Part shown: positions 52,894 to 64,000 of the stretch, one piece after another
Layout: each line of letters starts with the position of its first letter
Position numbering within the stretch: position 1 is the first letter of the stretch
Source: Symsagittifera roscoffensis
Taxonomy: Eukaryota; Xenacoelomorpha; Acoela; Convolutidae
Reading direction: 5' to 3'
Length of the DNA: 64,000 nucleotides
Assembly: GCF_963678635.1 (NCBI RefSeq)
Contig: NC_087062.1
Location: forward strand, 80,762,751-80,826,750
Notes under the pieces: model-generated
The model's input: only the letters and a program-made list of their open reading frames with translations
Databases searched by the model: none
Told to the model about the DNA's origin: nothing
Program-made: the position numbers and the translations under genes

Positions 52894-53455
52894 AGGACAT
52901 TCCTACCAACCAACAAACTAAAATTATCCTACTATGCTTCTTCTCTTTGGAAATTTAGTTGTTATTGGTCCTGATTAACAAAACTAAGGAGCTTGGTGGT
53001 TAGAATGAACGATGAAATAATTCCCTTCTTCAAGAGATTACCCAAGCCCTTCATATCAGCTCAAAGTGATCAGTCATCTTAGTTGGTTAAAAAACAATCA
53101 AGTAGGCTAGAATATCTAATATATTATTCGCTCAAGCCTCACTAGATAAATAGTAAGTGTCTCTAAAGCCACTAACTAAAATTATAATGCAAATTTTCAA
53201 ATGCAACAAATTCTTAACTTCAAAAATCAACTAAAAGTTCTTCCTTCATTCAGTTTCAATTGCAGGCTTAGTTGCTTGGTCTATCATTTGAGTTTTTCTC
53301 ACATAAACAATTCTGAGTTTTGACATCTCCTCCTTTGTTTCCTCTTTGTTCACCTCTTTGTTTTCTCACTCTGGTTTTCAACGTTTAGAAGTTCTGAAAC
53401 TTCTAAACTCTTCTAATCTTTTTCTTTTTTGCACATTTGTTTTTCTGGCTCTTTG
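52894..53455. other. AT-rich region between old ORF6 and old LTR start
   Basis: It lies where the 3' untranslated region of the old minus-strand element should be (between its ORF6 stop at 53456 and the polypurine tract near 52615). I see no gene and no clear match to the giant element's own 3' untranslated region in this part. Confidence 0.45.
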
Positions 53456-54495
53456 TCATTGCTCCATCTCGTCCTCCTGCAAAATTGAATCAGCGCTTTC
53501 AGTCACAGTGTCTTGCAACGCGTCGGTGGCCATCCTGATGCTGTTGGAGGCAGTCCTCCAACACCTCTGCTCTTCTACCCTTTGTTTACAACAAGGTAGA
53601 GGGTCTACGTCAGTTTCCCTATTTCTGCAGAAGCTGTTGTGGAGGCACAACGTCACGTTTCTCTCCAGCTCTTCCTTCAACAACTCCTCTCTTTCTCTCC
53701 CGTCACACTCACTTGTTTTGGACTTCTTTTTAACTGCGGTGGTCACTACATTCCGATGAGTTACGAAAGCCCGCTTGAAAGCTCCTGCTCCACTGTCCAG
53801 CTGATACGCACTGTACACTCTGCTGTGCTTCGACTTACGCTTCTTGGCATACTCGTACAACCATGCATTCATGTTGGCTCTAAGCCATGGCATCAGTCGT
53901 CTTCTGGCCCATATCTTCTTCACTTCAATCGGAATGTTTGAGATTTTGCACATTGTCTCAAAAACATCTAAATTGAAAAATTTAGATCTAAAAAGACCTG
54001 TCAATTGTTCTCCTTAACATGAGCTGCCAGCCATCAAACTGTCATCATAACTTCAAGTATCATTATCGTTATGGAATGTGATGAATCTGGTAAACCCATG
54101 GAGAGCAGCTCTCCAGAGTCCCAGATCAAAACCAGATTACTGCCCCCGGGATACCACCATGTTTGTAGTAAGCAATGGCATGGGAACTCAACATGCGTCA
54201 TGGGAACTCAACATGCTCCTCCAATATACGCTTTCTCGACGCTTCCAGTAGTGGTTCCACTTCCATCATTACTCGTCTACTGCATTGTCACCTGTCGCTG
54301 TTGATCCTCTCTGTTTCTGTCTTTCAAAGTCACTAAAGTTCCCACTAGCATATTTCACAAACTTCTTTCCCAGTATGAGCTCTAACTCTTCTTTGGTTCT
54401 TTTTGGAATTGCTGCGAACATCTTACATAGCAACTTCTAAGATTATTCCGAAATTCTTGCTAATCTTATACATTTTGGCACTGAGAAATACTAAT
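53456..54495 (-). pseudogene. Diverged homologue of giant-element ORF6, C-terminal part
   Basis: The minus-strand translation aligns with ORF6 residues about 1027-1370. The 182-codon frame 54004-53456 has LDVFETMCKISNIPIEV, MPWLRANMNAWLY, FVTHRNVVTT and LERNVTLCLHNSFCRNRE, matching LELFETACKV, YFPWFRATLTSWLY, LLTHRNAITT and LAKNVSLSLHNSFCLNRE. Upstream, in other frames, come VEPLLEAS, FPCHCLLQTWWYPG and MGLPDS (about 54290-54090), and SGNFSDFERQ (near 54340). A 20-bp duplication (TGGGAACTCAACATGCGTCA, near 54180-54215) and frame changes break it. It is cut at about 54491 by the end of a non-LTR element. Identity is low enough to mean a distinct, old family, not a copy of A or B. Confidence 0.8.
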
Positions 54496-55500
54496 TTTTT
54501 GAGAAATAAAGAAAAACGTGGGAGGATACGGATACCACGACAGTTAGTAACGTCTGATTTCGATTTATGTATTGGGATAAGATAAGCCTCTTTAAAAATA
54601 TTGTTTCAATAACAGCAAGAAAAAATTTGAGAGAAAAGAAAGTACATAATAAGGGAAAGAACTTTGTCGTTCTGCCTCAGCACAAATGGTGGAATGCCAT
54701 CAGTTGCCACTGCTGAAGTATCTGGTACAATATGTAACAGATCATTAATATCCTTTTCAGAGAAGGACATTTCGGAAAGTGGGATGGTACTATGTTGTCG
54801 GAAAGTGGGATATACCGGTTTGTTTTTAAAAAACTAAGCTTTCAGGCTTAAAATTAGGAGGCGTTTCAAAAGGTTATAAATAGGAGTGTTTAAAGCAGAT
54901 TTTGTGGGATAACTATCATTTGGAGAAACGTGATAACTGAAAGATACAGGATATTGGTCAAAATTAAAAATATTTCTGTCAACACTGACTAAACACAGTT
55001 CAGATTTGTTTGTTTCCTGATAGACGAAATACTACAGTGATCCCATTCAACTAGAGGTTTAAGAACGTCAGAAACATGCCTTTTATTGATTTTCAATCTC
55101 TTCAATTGAAAGAAGTCAGAGGTTTCAGGGAATCCACGTAAGCGGATCTCAATTAACAATCAGTGTTTACCGATGATCGTTTCAATTGATTTGATATTGC
55201 TGGATCAGTAGTTCCAATTTTACTTTTAACTAATTTATCAAGAGTAGTAAGGTTACTCAGAAAAAACTTCCTCAATAACGTCTTTTTGCACTCACTGGAG
55301 ATAGAGTAAATTTTTCTTTTGGAAACAGGAATTTTATCTGAACAAAAGCAACTTAGCTTTAGCAATCTGGGGAAAGAGGTCGCACTGAATCGTTTGGGAA
55401 ACTCCACCTTTGACGCAAATTGCACTTCTCTCGTCGTTAAGAGTACATTGCACAATAACAAACAGAACAACGAAAAGAAAAGTTAAATTGTAAAGTAGTT
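54491..55500 (-). pseudogene. RT/endonuclease and ORF1 remnants, family 2 copy 0
   Basis: Minus strand: 55470-55153 is the ORF1 leader region (KLVKSKIGTTDPAISNQL near its end). After the deletion point at about 55015 follows endonuclease C-terminal sequence, then the RT fingers to 54491 (ATDGIPPFVLRQ near 54690; the YRGI-like CRGIRILP near 54530). Frame breaks throughout. Confidence 0.6.
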
Positions 55501-55690
55501 TTTTATTTCAAAAACGTTCATTGAAAAGTTTCAAAAATAAAATGCAATACTTCCATGAATGGAGCTTCAAAGATGAAATTCCAGGACGTAAAAAAAAGCT
55601 AAACCATCAAAAATAATCCATTATACTTGAAACAGGTCGACAACAATATACAGAAATTGAACAATAGTCAGAATTTGCTAGTTAAAAAAA

Positions 55691-55763
55691 GGTTTCAGCC
55701 GGATTCGAACTACAAGCTTTTGTCGTCCCAAGAGGGCTTGTTACCACTAAGTCAGACACGCTG
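55691..55763 (-). repeat. tRNA-like segment, family 2 copy 0
   Basis: On the minus strand the segment has an A-box-like TGACTTAGTGG, a B-box-like AGTTCGAATCC and a following T-run, as in RNA polymerase III genes. The acceptor and T stems do not pair well and no anticodon can be assigned. I call it a tRNA-derived promoter-like segment, not a working tRNA. Confidence 0.5.
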
Positions 55764-56964
55764 AGTAGTTGATTACTTTTGAATTAATTATTAGTCAATA
55801 TGAAACATCAGCAAAATATAGTCACCAGAGTTGTTAAAGGAAGAAAAAGAATCTTGTAACCGGTAGCTTATCGTAAAGTCAGAAATAATGAGACAAAACG
55901 TTTCATGAATCAGGGTCCACTTGAACGTACTTATTGGGCGATGAAAAAAGACAAGGTAAATAAATCCGACAGAGAAATTTAAGTCAAGCTTTTCTAAGTT
56001 CGGTCGTTATATATGTGACATTGATACACACAGGCTAAGAAGCGGAGCTTCACACCACTTGTGATGCGACACAATCATAAAAAAGCATCATTTTAAAAAA
56101 AATGTTGAAAAAAACGAGGTGAACCAAAATTAGCGTGTCTCGATCGTTGACAAATAGAGCTCAGTTTGTATTTGAGCTGTTCAGACTGATGTGGGACATA
56201 ATACGTAATTTCAAAATTTGATCTTTTCCCGAAAACCAAGCGACTAACCTCTGTCTCACCCATACTCTTTCAATCGCTTTCGCTAATTGCAACAGTTTAG
56301 ATTGACATGAACAGACGCAGGTGGCTATTGAAATGTTCGCTTCCGACTGCTGTGTATCACTATTCCTCTCGTGACCAGTGTCTCTCGCTAATTTGTCCAA
56401 TTTAATTTTATGTGACTATCTTGACAAAAATGGCGGTTTATTATTAGAATATTTAGATCGTCATACGAAGTACACGTCATAATACCACTTGCCCGGAAAT
56501 TTCGACTATCCCTTCTGGCAGTGTTACCTAATTTGCGTATCAAGGTTCTCAACAAACTCATTGAGTTATATTTTTTTCATTCATTTCAACGCATGTCATG
56601 TCTACCATCAAACATAATCTTCAATTATTTTCCAAACTTATAACAAAATTTCAAATGCAAGAATACAATATAGTCAAAATTTTTGTCGATAATTTAAACC
56701 AAAGGTTTTGGAGAACTTCTTTTCCGATCTTGGCTTAAAACGTGCAAATGAGTTTCTGTCCGGGTGGCTCACTCATAGAGTAATTTCAGATAAGGTGCAT
56801 CATCTGTTCGTCACGCTATCCTATTCCGGCCGGATATATTCGTGCAACTTCCTTGTCTAATACCGATCTTAATCTTACTCTTATAACTCCATGTCTCAAT
56901 AGATCTAGTGTACACTGGTACTTGCGAGGTTAGATATCAGGAACAATTCTGGAGCTCAACATTA

Positions 56965-57920
56965 TCATTTGATGCTTCATTTAGATTGATGCCTCACGGG
57001 GGAGGAAACATTTGAGATTAGTTTATACTTATCACGATGAAAACCGAGGCAATTTCGTTTACACCACAAGAAGACTCCGTGTATGTCAGACTGTAAACAA
57101 TTCAAGCATGAGCCACTATATAGAAGTTTTAAGTCATCAGCGAACAGATATAGAATAGAACGCTTTACAACATCAAGCAGATCGTTGATTCAAATTAGAA
57201 TTGTAGGGAGCCGAGGATGCTCCATTGGGGAACGCCGCTTGATACGCGCCCTTCAGAGTAGAGAACTGTTTACAGGCACCCTCTGAAAGCGAATCGACAA
57301 ACTGGAGGAAATGAGACGAAAAAGCGCGTCATCAAAACCAAAAACTGTAAGTTTGTTTAGCGAAACATTTTTAGACACGGATTCAAATGCTTTTTGCATG
57401 TCCAAAAAGACAGCACAAAAATCTTTATTGTCCTCATTGCAACTGTTAAACTTAACAGTTTAATTTGAAAGTTGCGTGAAGGTGATGCGCCTTTACATAA
57501 AACCGTGTTGAGTATAAGACAACTTTTGCGAACTTTCGAATACATAAAAATAATAACTAATTTTTTGAGAAATAAAGAAAAACGTGGGAGGATACGGATA
57601 CCACGACAGTTAGTAACGTCTGATTTCGATTTATGTATTGGGATAAGATAAGCCTCTTTAAAAATATTGTTTCAATAACAGCAAGAAAAAATTTGAGAGA
57701 AAAGAAAGTACATAATAAGGGAAAGAACTTTGTCGTTCTGCCTCAGCACAAATGGTGGAATGCCATCAGTTGCCACTGCTGAAGTATCTGGTACAATATG
57801 TAACAGATCATTAATATCCTTTTCAGAGAAGGACATTTCAGAAAGTGGGATAGTACTATGTTGTCGGAAAGTGGGATATACCGGTTTGTTTGGAAAAAAC
57901 TAAGCTTTCAGGCTTAAAAT
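56965..57920 (-). pseudogene. Reverse transcriptase remnant, family 2 copy 1
   Basis: Read across frames on the minus strand: ATDGIPPFVLRQ (near 57760), KEAYLIPIHKSKSDVTNCRGI (near 57620, shown here as separate blocks KEAYLIPIHKS and DVTNCRGI), FLDMQKAFESVS (near 57390), SGVPQWSILGS (near 57225) and the catalytic FADDLKLL (near 57145). Many frameshifts; clearly dead. Confidence 0.65.
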
Positions 57921-57932
57921 TAGGAGGAGTTT

Positions 57933-58560
57933 CTAAAGCTTATAAGTAGGAGTGTTTAAGGCAGATTTTGTGGAATAACTATCATTTGGAGAAACGTGAT
58001 AACTGACAGATACAGGATATTGGTCAAAATTAAAAGTATTTCTGTCAACACTGACTAAACACAGTTCAGGTTTGTTTGTAAAAATCCGAAAAATTTTATT
58101 TCCATTAGTACGAGTAGGATCAGAAGTAAGCTGTTGGCAGTTCAAATTATCAAAATGGTCAATTATGACTTGGGCAAAAGTGTCAGGACTGGAATACGAA
58201 CGCCAGCAAATACTTGGTAAAATACAATCGCTAATAATGGCTGTAACACCATGTGGGAACGTTGAAAGAGAAATATTGATGTAAAGAGTGGTACAATTTA
58301 AGAAAATTTCGTTTTCTATATGAAAAGCAGAAGAAAGCAGGGAGATATAAACAGGAATTATAAGAACGTTCAGAGCATAAAACAAGACCACACGCAAAAT
58401 CAAACTCCGGTAGTTTACAGTCCCATGTTGTGACCGGAAAATTATCTTTTACAAATATAGCAACACCACCGAGTTGCCCCGGTAAGCGGACAGTTTGAGA
58501 AACAGTTTTGTAAGAAGACTCTGGCAAAACGTTGGGAATGTTAGACTCCAGTCAGGTTTT
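57933..58560 (-). pseudogene. Apurinic-type endonuclease remnant, family 2 copy 1
   Basis: Frame 58527-58231 carries LGGVAIFVKDNFPVTT and FACGLVLCSE. After a frameshift, 58403-57933 continues with VYISLLSSAF, a degenerate DFNLP block (SDCILPSICW), and the LTSDPTRTNGNKIFRIFTN and PELC blocks typical of the C-terminal half. The catalytic SDH is not preserved in a readable form. Confidence 0.65.
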
Positions 58561-58739
58561 ACAGACACAGAGGGAGGATATCTGGGGAAAGCATATGTAA
58601 AAGCTGTAGGCATGCCAAATGGTTATCAATACTGATAACGCTTCTTGAATTCCAACCAGTAGTAGTAACGGAACTGTATCACAAAATTATCCCAACTTCG
58701 GTATTATTGTGCAGAAATTTAAGATTTCAATTTTTAAGC

Positions 58740-59407
58740 TCGTTTTTTGGAACACCATTTTTAATCATTTCCCAGCGTTTTCTAAAGCAAGATCATCATC
58801 AGAGAGCCGTTTAGAGATGAATACAAGAATAGGGTGGTTTTTTAAAAGAGACGCTTTTGTGAGACAATTACGAGGAGCTGACCATTCATTTGAAAATTGA
58901 ACGAGGAGAATGGATCTTGGGCGGTTGTAGGTGCTTTTAAAAGACCCAAGGCGCCTGATAGACGAAATACTACAGTGATCCCAATCAACTAGAGGTTTAA
59001 GAACATCAGAAACATGCCTTTTATCGAATTTCAATCTCTTCAATTGAAAGAAGTCAGAGGTTTCAGGGAATCCATGTAAACGGATCTCAATTAACAATCA
59101 GTGTTTACCGAAGATCGTTTCAATTGGTTTGATATTGCTGGATCAGTAGTTCCAATTTTACTTTTAACTAATTTATCAAGAGTAATAGGTTCCTCAGAAA
59201 AAACTTCCTTGATAACTTCTTTTTGCACTCACTGGAGAAAGAGTAAATTTTTCTTTTGGAAACAGGAATTTTATCTGAACAAAAGCAACTTAGCTTTAGC
59301 AATCTGGGGAATGAGGTCGCCTTGAATCGTTTGGGAAACTCCGCCTTTGACGCAAATTGTACACCTCTCGTCGTTAAGAGTACATTGTACAAAAACAAAC
59401 AGATCAA
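58740..59407 (-). pseudogene. ORF1 (nucleic-acid-binding type) remnant, family 2 copy 1
   Basis: The minus-strand frame 59097-58765 has the plan of non-LTR ORF1 proteins: an IRLHGFPETSD start (the hGlPE motif), then RPRSILLVQFSNEW, CLTKASLLKNHPILVFIS and SDDDLALENAGK. These proteins bind element RNA. The upstream frame 59407-59168 probably belongs to the same ORF in a shifted frame. Broken. Confidence 0.6.
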
Positions 59408-59627
59408 CGAAAAGAAAAGTTAAATTGTAAAGTAGTTTTTTATTTCAAAAACGTTCATTGAAAAGTTTCAAAAATAAAATGCAATACTTCCATGAATGGA
59501 GCTTCAAAGATGAAATTCCAGGACGTACAAAAAAGCTAAACCATCAAAAATAATCCATTATACTTGAAACAGGTCGACAACAATATACAGAAATTGAACA
59601 ATAGTCAGAATTTGCTAGTTAAAAAAA

Positions 59628-59700
59628 GGTTTCAGCCGGATTCGAACCACAAGCTTTTGTCGTCCCAAGAGGGCGTGTTACCACTAGGTCAGACACACTG
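59628..59700 (-). repeat. tRNA-like segment, family 2 copy 1
   Basis: Same as the 55691 segment with small changes (B-box-like GGTTCGAATCC is perfect here; A-box-like TGACCTAGTGG). It is followed on the minus strand by a T7 run. Confidence 0.5.
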
Positions 59701-60935
59701 AGTAGTTGATTTTTTTTGAATTAATTATTAGTCAAATGAAACATCAGCAAAATCTAGTCACCAGAGTTGTTAACGGAAGAAAAAGAATCTTGTAACCGGT
59801 AGCTTATCGTAAAGTCAGAAATGATGAGACAAAAAGTTTCATGAATCAGGGTCCACTTGAACGTACTTATTGGGCGGTAAAAAAAACAAGGTAAATAAAT
59901 CTGACAGAAAAATTTAAGTCAAGCTTTTCTAAGTTCGGTTGTAATAAATGTGAGATTATTACACAGAGGCTAAGAAGTCAAGCTTCACACCACTTGCGAT
60001 GCGACACAGTCATAAAAAAGCAAAATTATAAAAAATATATTGAAAAAAAACGAGAAAACCAAACTTAGCGTGTCTCGATTGAAGACAAATAAAATCCAGT
60101 GCGTATTTGATTGAGCTCAGTACGTGTTTCATAAAAAAGCATAATTCGAGAGAAAAAAAATGTTGAAAACAAACGAGGTGAACCAAATTTAGCGTGTCTC
60201 GACCGGAGACAAATAGAGCTCATTATGTGTTTGAGCTGTTCAGATTGATGCGGGACAAAATACGTTTTTTCAAAACATGATCTTTTCCCAAAAATCAAGC
60301 GACTAATTTCTGTCTCGCCCATAATCTTTCAATCGCTTTAGCTAATTTCACCAGTTTGGAGAGGGACATGAACAAACGCATGTTGCTCTTGAAGTGTTCG
60401 ATTCCAACTGCTGTGTATCACTTTTCCTCTCGTGCCCGATTTGCTTGGCTAATTTGTTCAATTTGTTCTATTTCACTACCTTGTGAAAAAAGGCGGTTAT
60501 TATTATCAGGATATTTGGATCGTCATACGAAGTTCACGTCAGAATACCACTTGCCCGGAAATTTCGACTATCCCTTGTCATGTCTACCATCAAACTAAAT
60601 CTTCAATTATTTTCCAAACTTATAACAAAATTTCAAATGCAAGTATACAATATAGTCAAAAGGTTTTCGATGATTTAAACCAAAGGTTTTGAAGAACTTC
60701 TTTTCCGATCTTGGCTTTAAAAAGTGCGAATGAGTTTCTGTCCGAGTGGCTCACTCATAGAGTAATTTCAGTTAAGGTACACCGTCGGTTCGTCCTACTA
60801 TCTTATTCCGGCCGAATAGATTCGCGCATTTTTTCCTGTATTATACCGATCTTAATCTTACTCTTATGTCTCCAAAGATCTAGTGTATACTGGTATTTTT
60901 GAGGTTAGATATCAGGAAAACTTCTGGAGAAGAGC

Positions 60936-61676
60936 AACCGTTTGCTAATTTGATTTTATTTTGTTCTGTCTTGAATTTAAAAAATTTTAGCATTACAAAT
61001 TATTGTAAGTGTTAGTTCTGGATCATGATTGATTAGTTCTTATTGTTTTTACAGAGATAGTTTATCATAAACGAAATAGGTTTTAAAAATACTTGTTTTG
61101 AACTAGTTCGACCCATCCGGGAATTCGAACGTTTTTAAGTATAATGTTTGTTCTTGTGAAGTATGGATGGGGAAGTTTCTTGATTCTTGGAGTACATTAT
61201 TTTGAAGCAGTGGTTGCGTGACAAAGAAGAAAAAAAAACAGTTGCTCGCGTTGAGTAGTTGTCTTCGTAGAAAAAAAACGTACAGTTGCTCGTACTTCAG
61301 AAGTGGGTCTCGTGTATCCAGATTGTGTTGAGTGATCTTGTCAAGGTTTCGGATATGTAGAACGATGCGTTGATTTCGTTAAGTAGAGCGAGGCTACGAC
61401 CATTCTCAACTACTCATCGAATAGCGAGATGGGTTTGACTTCTCTGTATGAAGCGTCAAGTGACTAGGATTCGTATGTGAGTTCATTATCAAGTTGGCCA
61501 TAGTTCTTGTTCAATGGGTACCTTGTTCAATGGGTTAAGTTTGTGGTTAAATTTAATCATTTGTTATCTGTTTCTTTTACAATAGGGCTATTTCGGTTGG
61601 TTTTTTGTATTCATGCGGGATGATAATGGGGCGGGAATCTTCCAGTGGGATGTTCTTAGTTAAGGGGCAAAAGATT
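60936..61676. other. Junction region with a family 1 leader fragment
   Basis: Bases about 61020-61305 match 1010-1310 and 3570-3870, the leader of family 1 (shared blocks around GAAGTATGGATGG and AGCAGTGGTTGCGTGACAAAG), so this is a third family 1 fragment on the minus strand. Bases 61306-61676 hold no recognised gene; TTGTTCAATGGGT occurs twice near 61510-61535. Confidence 0.6.
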
Positions 61677-62798
61677 TGGTACAATTTAAGAGAATTTCGT
61701 TTTCTATATGAAAAGCAGAAGAAAGCGGGGAGATATAAACAGGAATTATAAGAACAGAGGGTTCAGAGCATAAAACAAGACCACACGCAAAATCAAACTC
61801 CGGTAGTTTACAGTCCCATGTTGTGACCGGAAAATTATCTTTTACAAATATAGCAACACCACCGAGTTGCCCCGGTAAGCGGACAGTTTGAGAAACAGTT
61901 TTGTAAGAAGACTCTGGCAAAACGTTGGGAATGTTAGACTCCAGTCAGGTTTTACAGACACAGAGGGAGGATATCTGGGGAAAGCATATGTAAAAGCTGT
62001 AGGCATGCCAAATGGTTATCAATACTGATAACGCTTCTTGAATTCCAACCAGTAGTAGTAACGGAACTGTATCACAAAATTATCCGAACTTCGGTATTGT
62101 TGTGCAGAAATTTAAGATTTCAATTTTTAAGCTCGTTTTTTGGAACACCATTTTTAATCATTTCCCAGCGTTTTCTAAAGCAAGCTCATCATCAGAGAGC
62201 CGTTTAGAGATGAATACAAGAATAGGGTGGTTTTTTAAAAGAGACGCTTTTGTGAGACAATTACGAGGAGCTGACCATTCATTTGAAAATTGAACGAGGA
62301 GAATGGATCTTGGTCGGTTGTGGTGCTTTTAAAAGACCCAAGGCGCCTGATAGACGAATACTACAGTGATCCCATTCAACTAGAGGTTTAAGAACATCAG
62401 AAACATGCATTTTATCGAATTTCAATCTCTTCAATTGAAAGAAGTCAGAGGTTTCAGGGAATCCATGTAAACGGATCTCAATTAACAATCAGTGTTTACC
62501 GAAGATCGTTTCAATTGATTTGATATTGCTGGATCAGTAGTTCCAATTTTACTTTTAACTAATCTATCAAGAGTAATAGGTTCCTCAGAAAAAACTTCCT
62601 CGATAACTTCTTTTTGCACTCACTGGAGAAAGAGTAAATTTTTCTTTTGGAAACAGGAATTTTATCTGAACAAAAGCAACTTAGCTTTAGCAGTCTGGGG
62701 AATGAGGTCGCACTGAGTCGTTTGGGAAACTCCGCCTTTGACGCAAATTGTACACCTCTCGTCGTTAAGAGTACATTGCACAAAAACAAACAGAACAA
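61677..62798 (-). pseudogene. ORF1 and endonuclease remnants, family 2 copy 2
   Basis: Frames 62798-62559 and 62488-62279 carry the ORF1 blocks (HGFPETSD, then a frameshift before the RPRSI block, near 62320). Frame 61920-61660 has the LGGVAIFVKDNFPVTT endonuclease start. ORF1 has a frameshift that copy 1 lacks. Confidence 0.6.
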
Positions 62799-63018
62799 CG
62801 AAAAGAAAAGTTAAATTGTAAAGTAGTTTTTTATTTCAAAAACGTTCATTGAAAAGTTTCAAAAATAAAATGCAATACTTCCATGAATGGAGCTTCAAAG
62901 ATGAAATTCCAGGACGTACAAAAAAGCTAAACCATCAAAAATAATCCATTATACTTGAAACAGGTCGACAACAATATACAGAAATTGAACAATAGTCAGA
63001 ATTTGCTAGTTAAAAAAA

Positions 63019-63091
63019 GGTTTCAGCCGGATTCGAACCACAAGCTTTTGTCGTCCCAAGAGGGCGTGTTACCACTAGGTCAGACACACTG
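63019..63091 (-). repeat. tRNA-like segment, family 2 copy 2
   Basis: Third copy of the segment, the same as at 59628 over the A-box-like and B-box-like parts. Confidence 0.5.
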
Positions 63092-64000
63092 AGTAGTTGA
63101 TTACTTTTGAATTAATTATTAGTCAAATGAAACATCAGCAAAATCTAGTCACCAGAGTTGTTAACGGAAGAAAAAGAATCTTGTAACCGGTAGCTTATCG
63201 TTAAGTCAGAAATGACGAGACAAAAAGTTTCATGAATCAGGGTCCACTTGAACGTACTTATTGGGCGGTAAAAAAAAACAAGGTAAATAAATCTGACAGA
63301 AAAATTTAAGTCAAGCTTTTCTAAATTCGGTCGTAATCAATGTGAGATTATTACACAGAGGCTAAGAAGCCAAGCTTCACACCACTTGCGATGCGACACA
63401 GTCATAAAAAAGAAAAATTATAAAAAATCTAATGAAAAAAACGAGGTAAACAAAACTTAGCGTGTCTCGATTGAAGACAAATAAAATTCAGTGCGTATTT
63501 GATTGAGCTCAGTACGTGTTTCATAAAAAAGCATAATTCGAGAGAAAAAAAATGTTGAAAACAAACGAGGTGAACCAAATTTAGCGTGTCTCGACCGAAG
63601 ACAAATAGAGCTCATTATGTGTTTGAGCTGTTCAGATTGATGCGGGACAAAATACGTTTTTTCAAAACATGATCTTTTCCCAAAAATCAAGCGACTAATT
63701 TCTGTCTCGCCCATAATCTTTCAATCGCTTTAGCTAATTCACCAGTTTGGAGAGAGACATGAACAAACGCATGTTGCTCTTGAAGTGTTCGATTCCAACT
63801 GCTGTGTATCACTTTTCCTCTCGTGCCCGGTTTCCTTGGCTAATTTGTTCAATTTGTTCTATTTCACTATCTTGTGAAAAAAGGCGTTTATTATTATCAG
63901 GATATTTGGATCGTCATACGAAGTTCACGTCATAATACCACTTGCCCGGAAATTTCGACTATCCCTTCTGGCAGTGTTACCTAATTTGCGTATCAAGGTT

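Larger units (their letters stand above)
54491..56955 (-). mobile_element. Non-LTR retrotransposon family 2, copy 0 (internally deleted, 3'-truncated)
   Basis: It aligns with copy 1 as 54491-55012 to 57557-58078, then jumps: from 55018 it aligns with 58955 onward, so about 0.9 kb of endonuclease and ORF1 sequence is deleted. Upstream parts run to about 56955 with the tRNA-like segment at 55691-55763. Its 3' end lies directly against the old ORF6 pseudogene at 54491, so it probably inserted there. Confidence 0.7.
56956..60960 (-). mobile_element. Non-LTR retrotransposon family 2, copy 1 (most complete)
   Basis: Minus-strand order: 5' region with tRNA-like segment (about 60935-59420), ORF1 (59407-58765), endonuclease (58527-57933), RT (57920-56965). 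It is degenerate in every frame. Its 3' end meets the 5' end of copy 0 near 56955, so the two are head to tail. From 58290 upward it matches copy 2 at offset about 3390. The 5' module near 59765-59915 is also present ahead of family 1 (3870-4020). Confidence 0.7.
61677..64000 (-). mobile_element. Non-LTR retrotransposon family 2, copy 2 (3'-truncated, runs off window)
   Basis: It matches copy 1 from 58290 upward at offset about 3390. On the minus strand it keeps the 5' region, ORF1 and the first part of the endonuclease. The RT is missing: at 61677 it joins the region with the family 1 fragment. The last bases of the window (to 64000) match 56440-56560 and 60530-60590. Confidence 0.7.

Noticed and set aside
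53346-53759. 137-codon plus-strand ORF
   Set aside because: Antisense shadow of the diverged ORF6 pseudogene, which has clear homology.
55691-55763. Functional tRNA gene
   Set aside because: The acceptor and T stems do not pair and no anticodon loop is convincing.

Overview
This is a repeat-only window from a eukaryotic, most likely animal, genome. I see no host single-copy gene. The AT-rich flanks, apurinic-endonuclease-type non-LTR retrotransposons, a Ty3/gypsy-type LTR element and a TTTTCAG-type 3' splice site fit an invertebrate such as a nematode, but the species cannot be fixed from the sequence.

Layout. Positions 1-4020 hold two head-to-tail, decayed non-LTR retrotransposon copies on the minus strand (2560-bp period). 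Positions 4852-49784 hold two nearly identical copies of one giant LTR retrotransposon in the order LTR, body A, LTR, body B, LTR: three 905-bp LTRs and two bodies of about 21.1 kb. Positions 50382-52489 are a 1054-bp direct tandem duplication, each unit carrying a 200-bp foldback element. Positions 52611-54495 (minus strand) are the 3' part of an older, distant relative of the giant element. Positions 54491-64000 hold three copies, in varying states of loss, of a second minus-strand non-LTR family with a tRNA-like segment, plus a fragment of the first family.

The giant element. The plus-strand leader has a tRNA-type primer binding site, 70-bp direct repeats and a long G-rich 13/14-bp minisatellite. 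Then come ORF1 (210 codons), gag (two CCHC knuckles) and pol (protease, RT, RNase H, integrase with GPY/F, and a C-terminal macro-domain-like region). ORF1, gag and pol share one reading frame and are separated only by single stop codons (TGA, then TAA). After a 519-bp spacer with a strong splice acceptor comes a second coding block of about 8.9 kb: ORF4 (114 codons), ORF5 (1460 codons, coiled coil and SGNH/GDSL-hydrolase-like modules) and ORF6 (1393 codons, no recognised family). ORF5 and ORF6 are again in one frame, split by a single TAA. Copy B looks intact; copy A has a one-base deletion in pol.

How it may work (inference). The first block makes particle and replication proteins by graded stop-codon readthrough. 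The second block sits where envelope genes sit and may come from a spliced RNA, yet it lacks clear envelope features and encodes an esterase-like enzyme and a huge novel protein. The old relative at 53456-54495 still shows the ORF6 C-terminal motif set and the 3' polypurine tract/LTR junction, so ORF6 is an old, conserved part of this element family.
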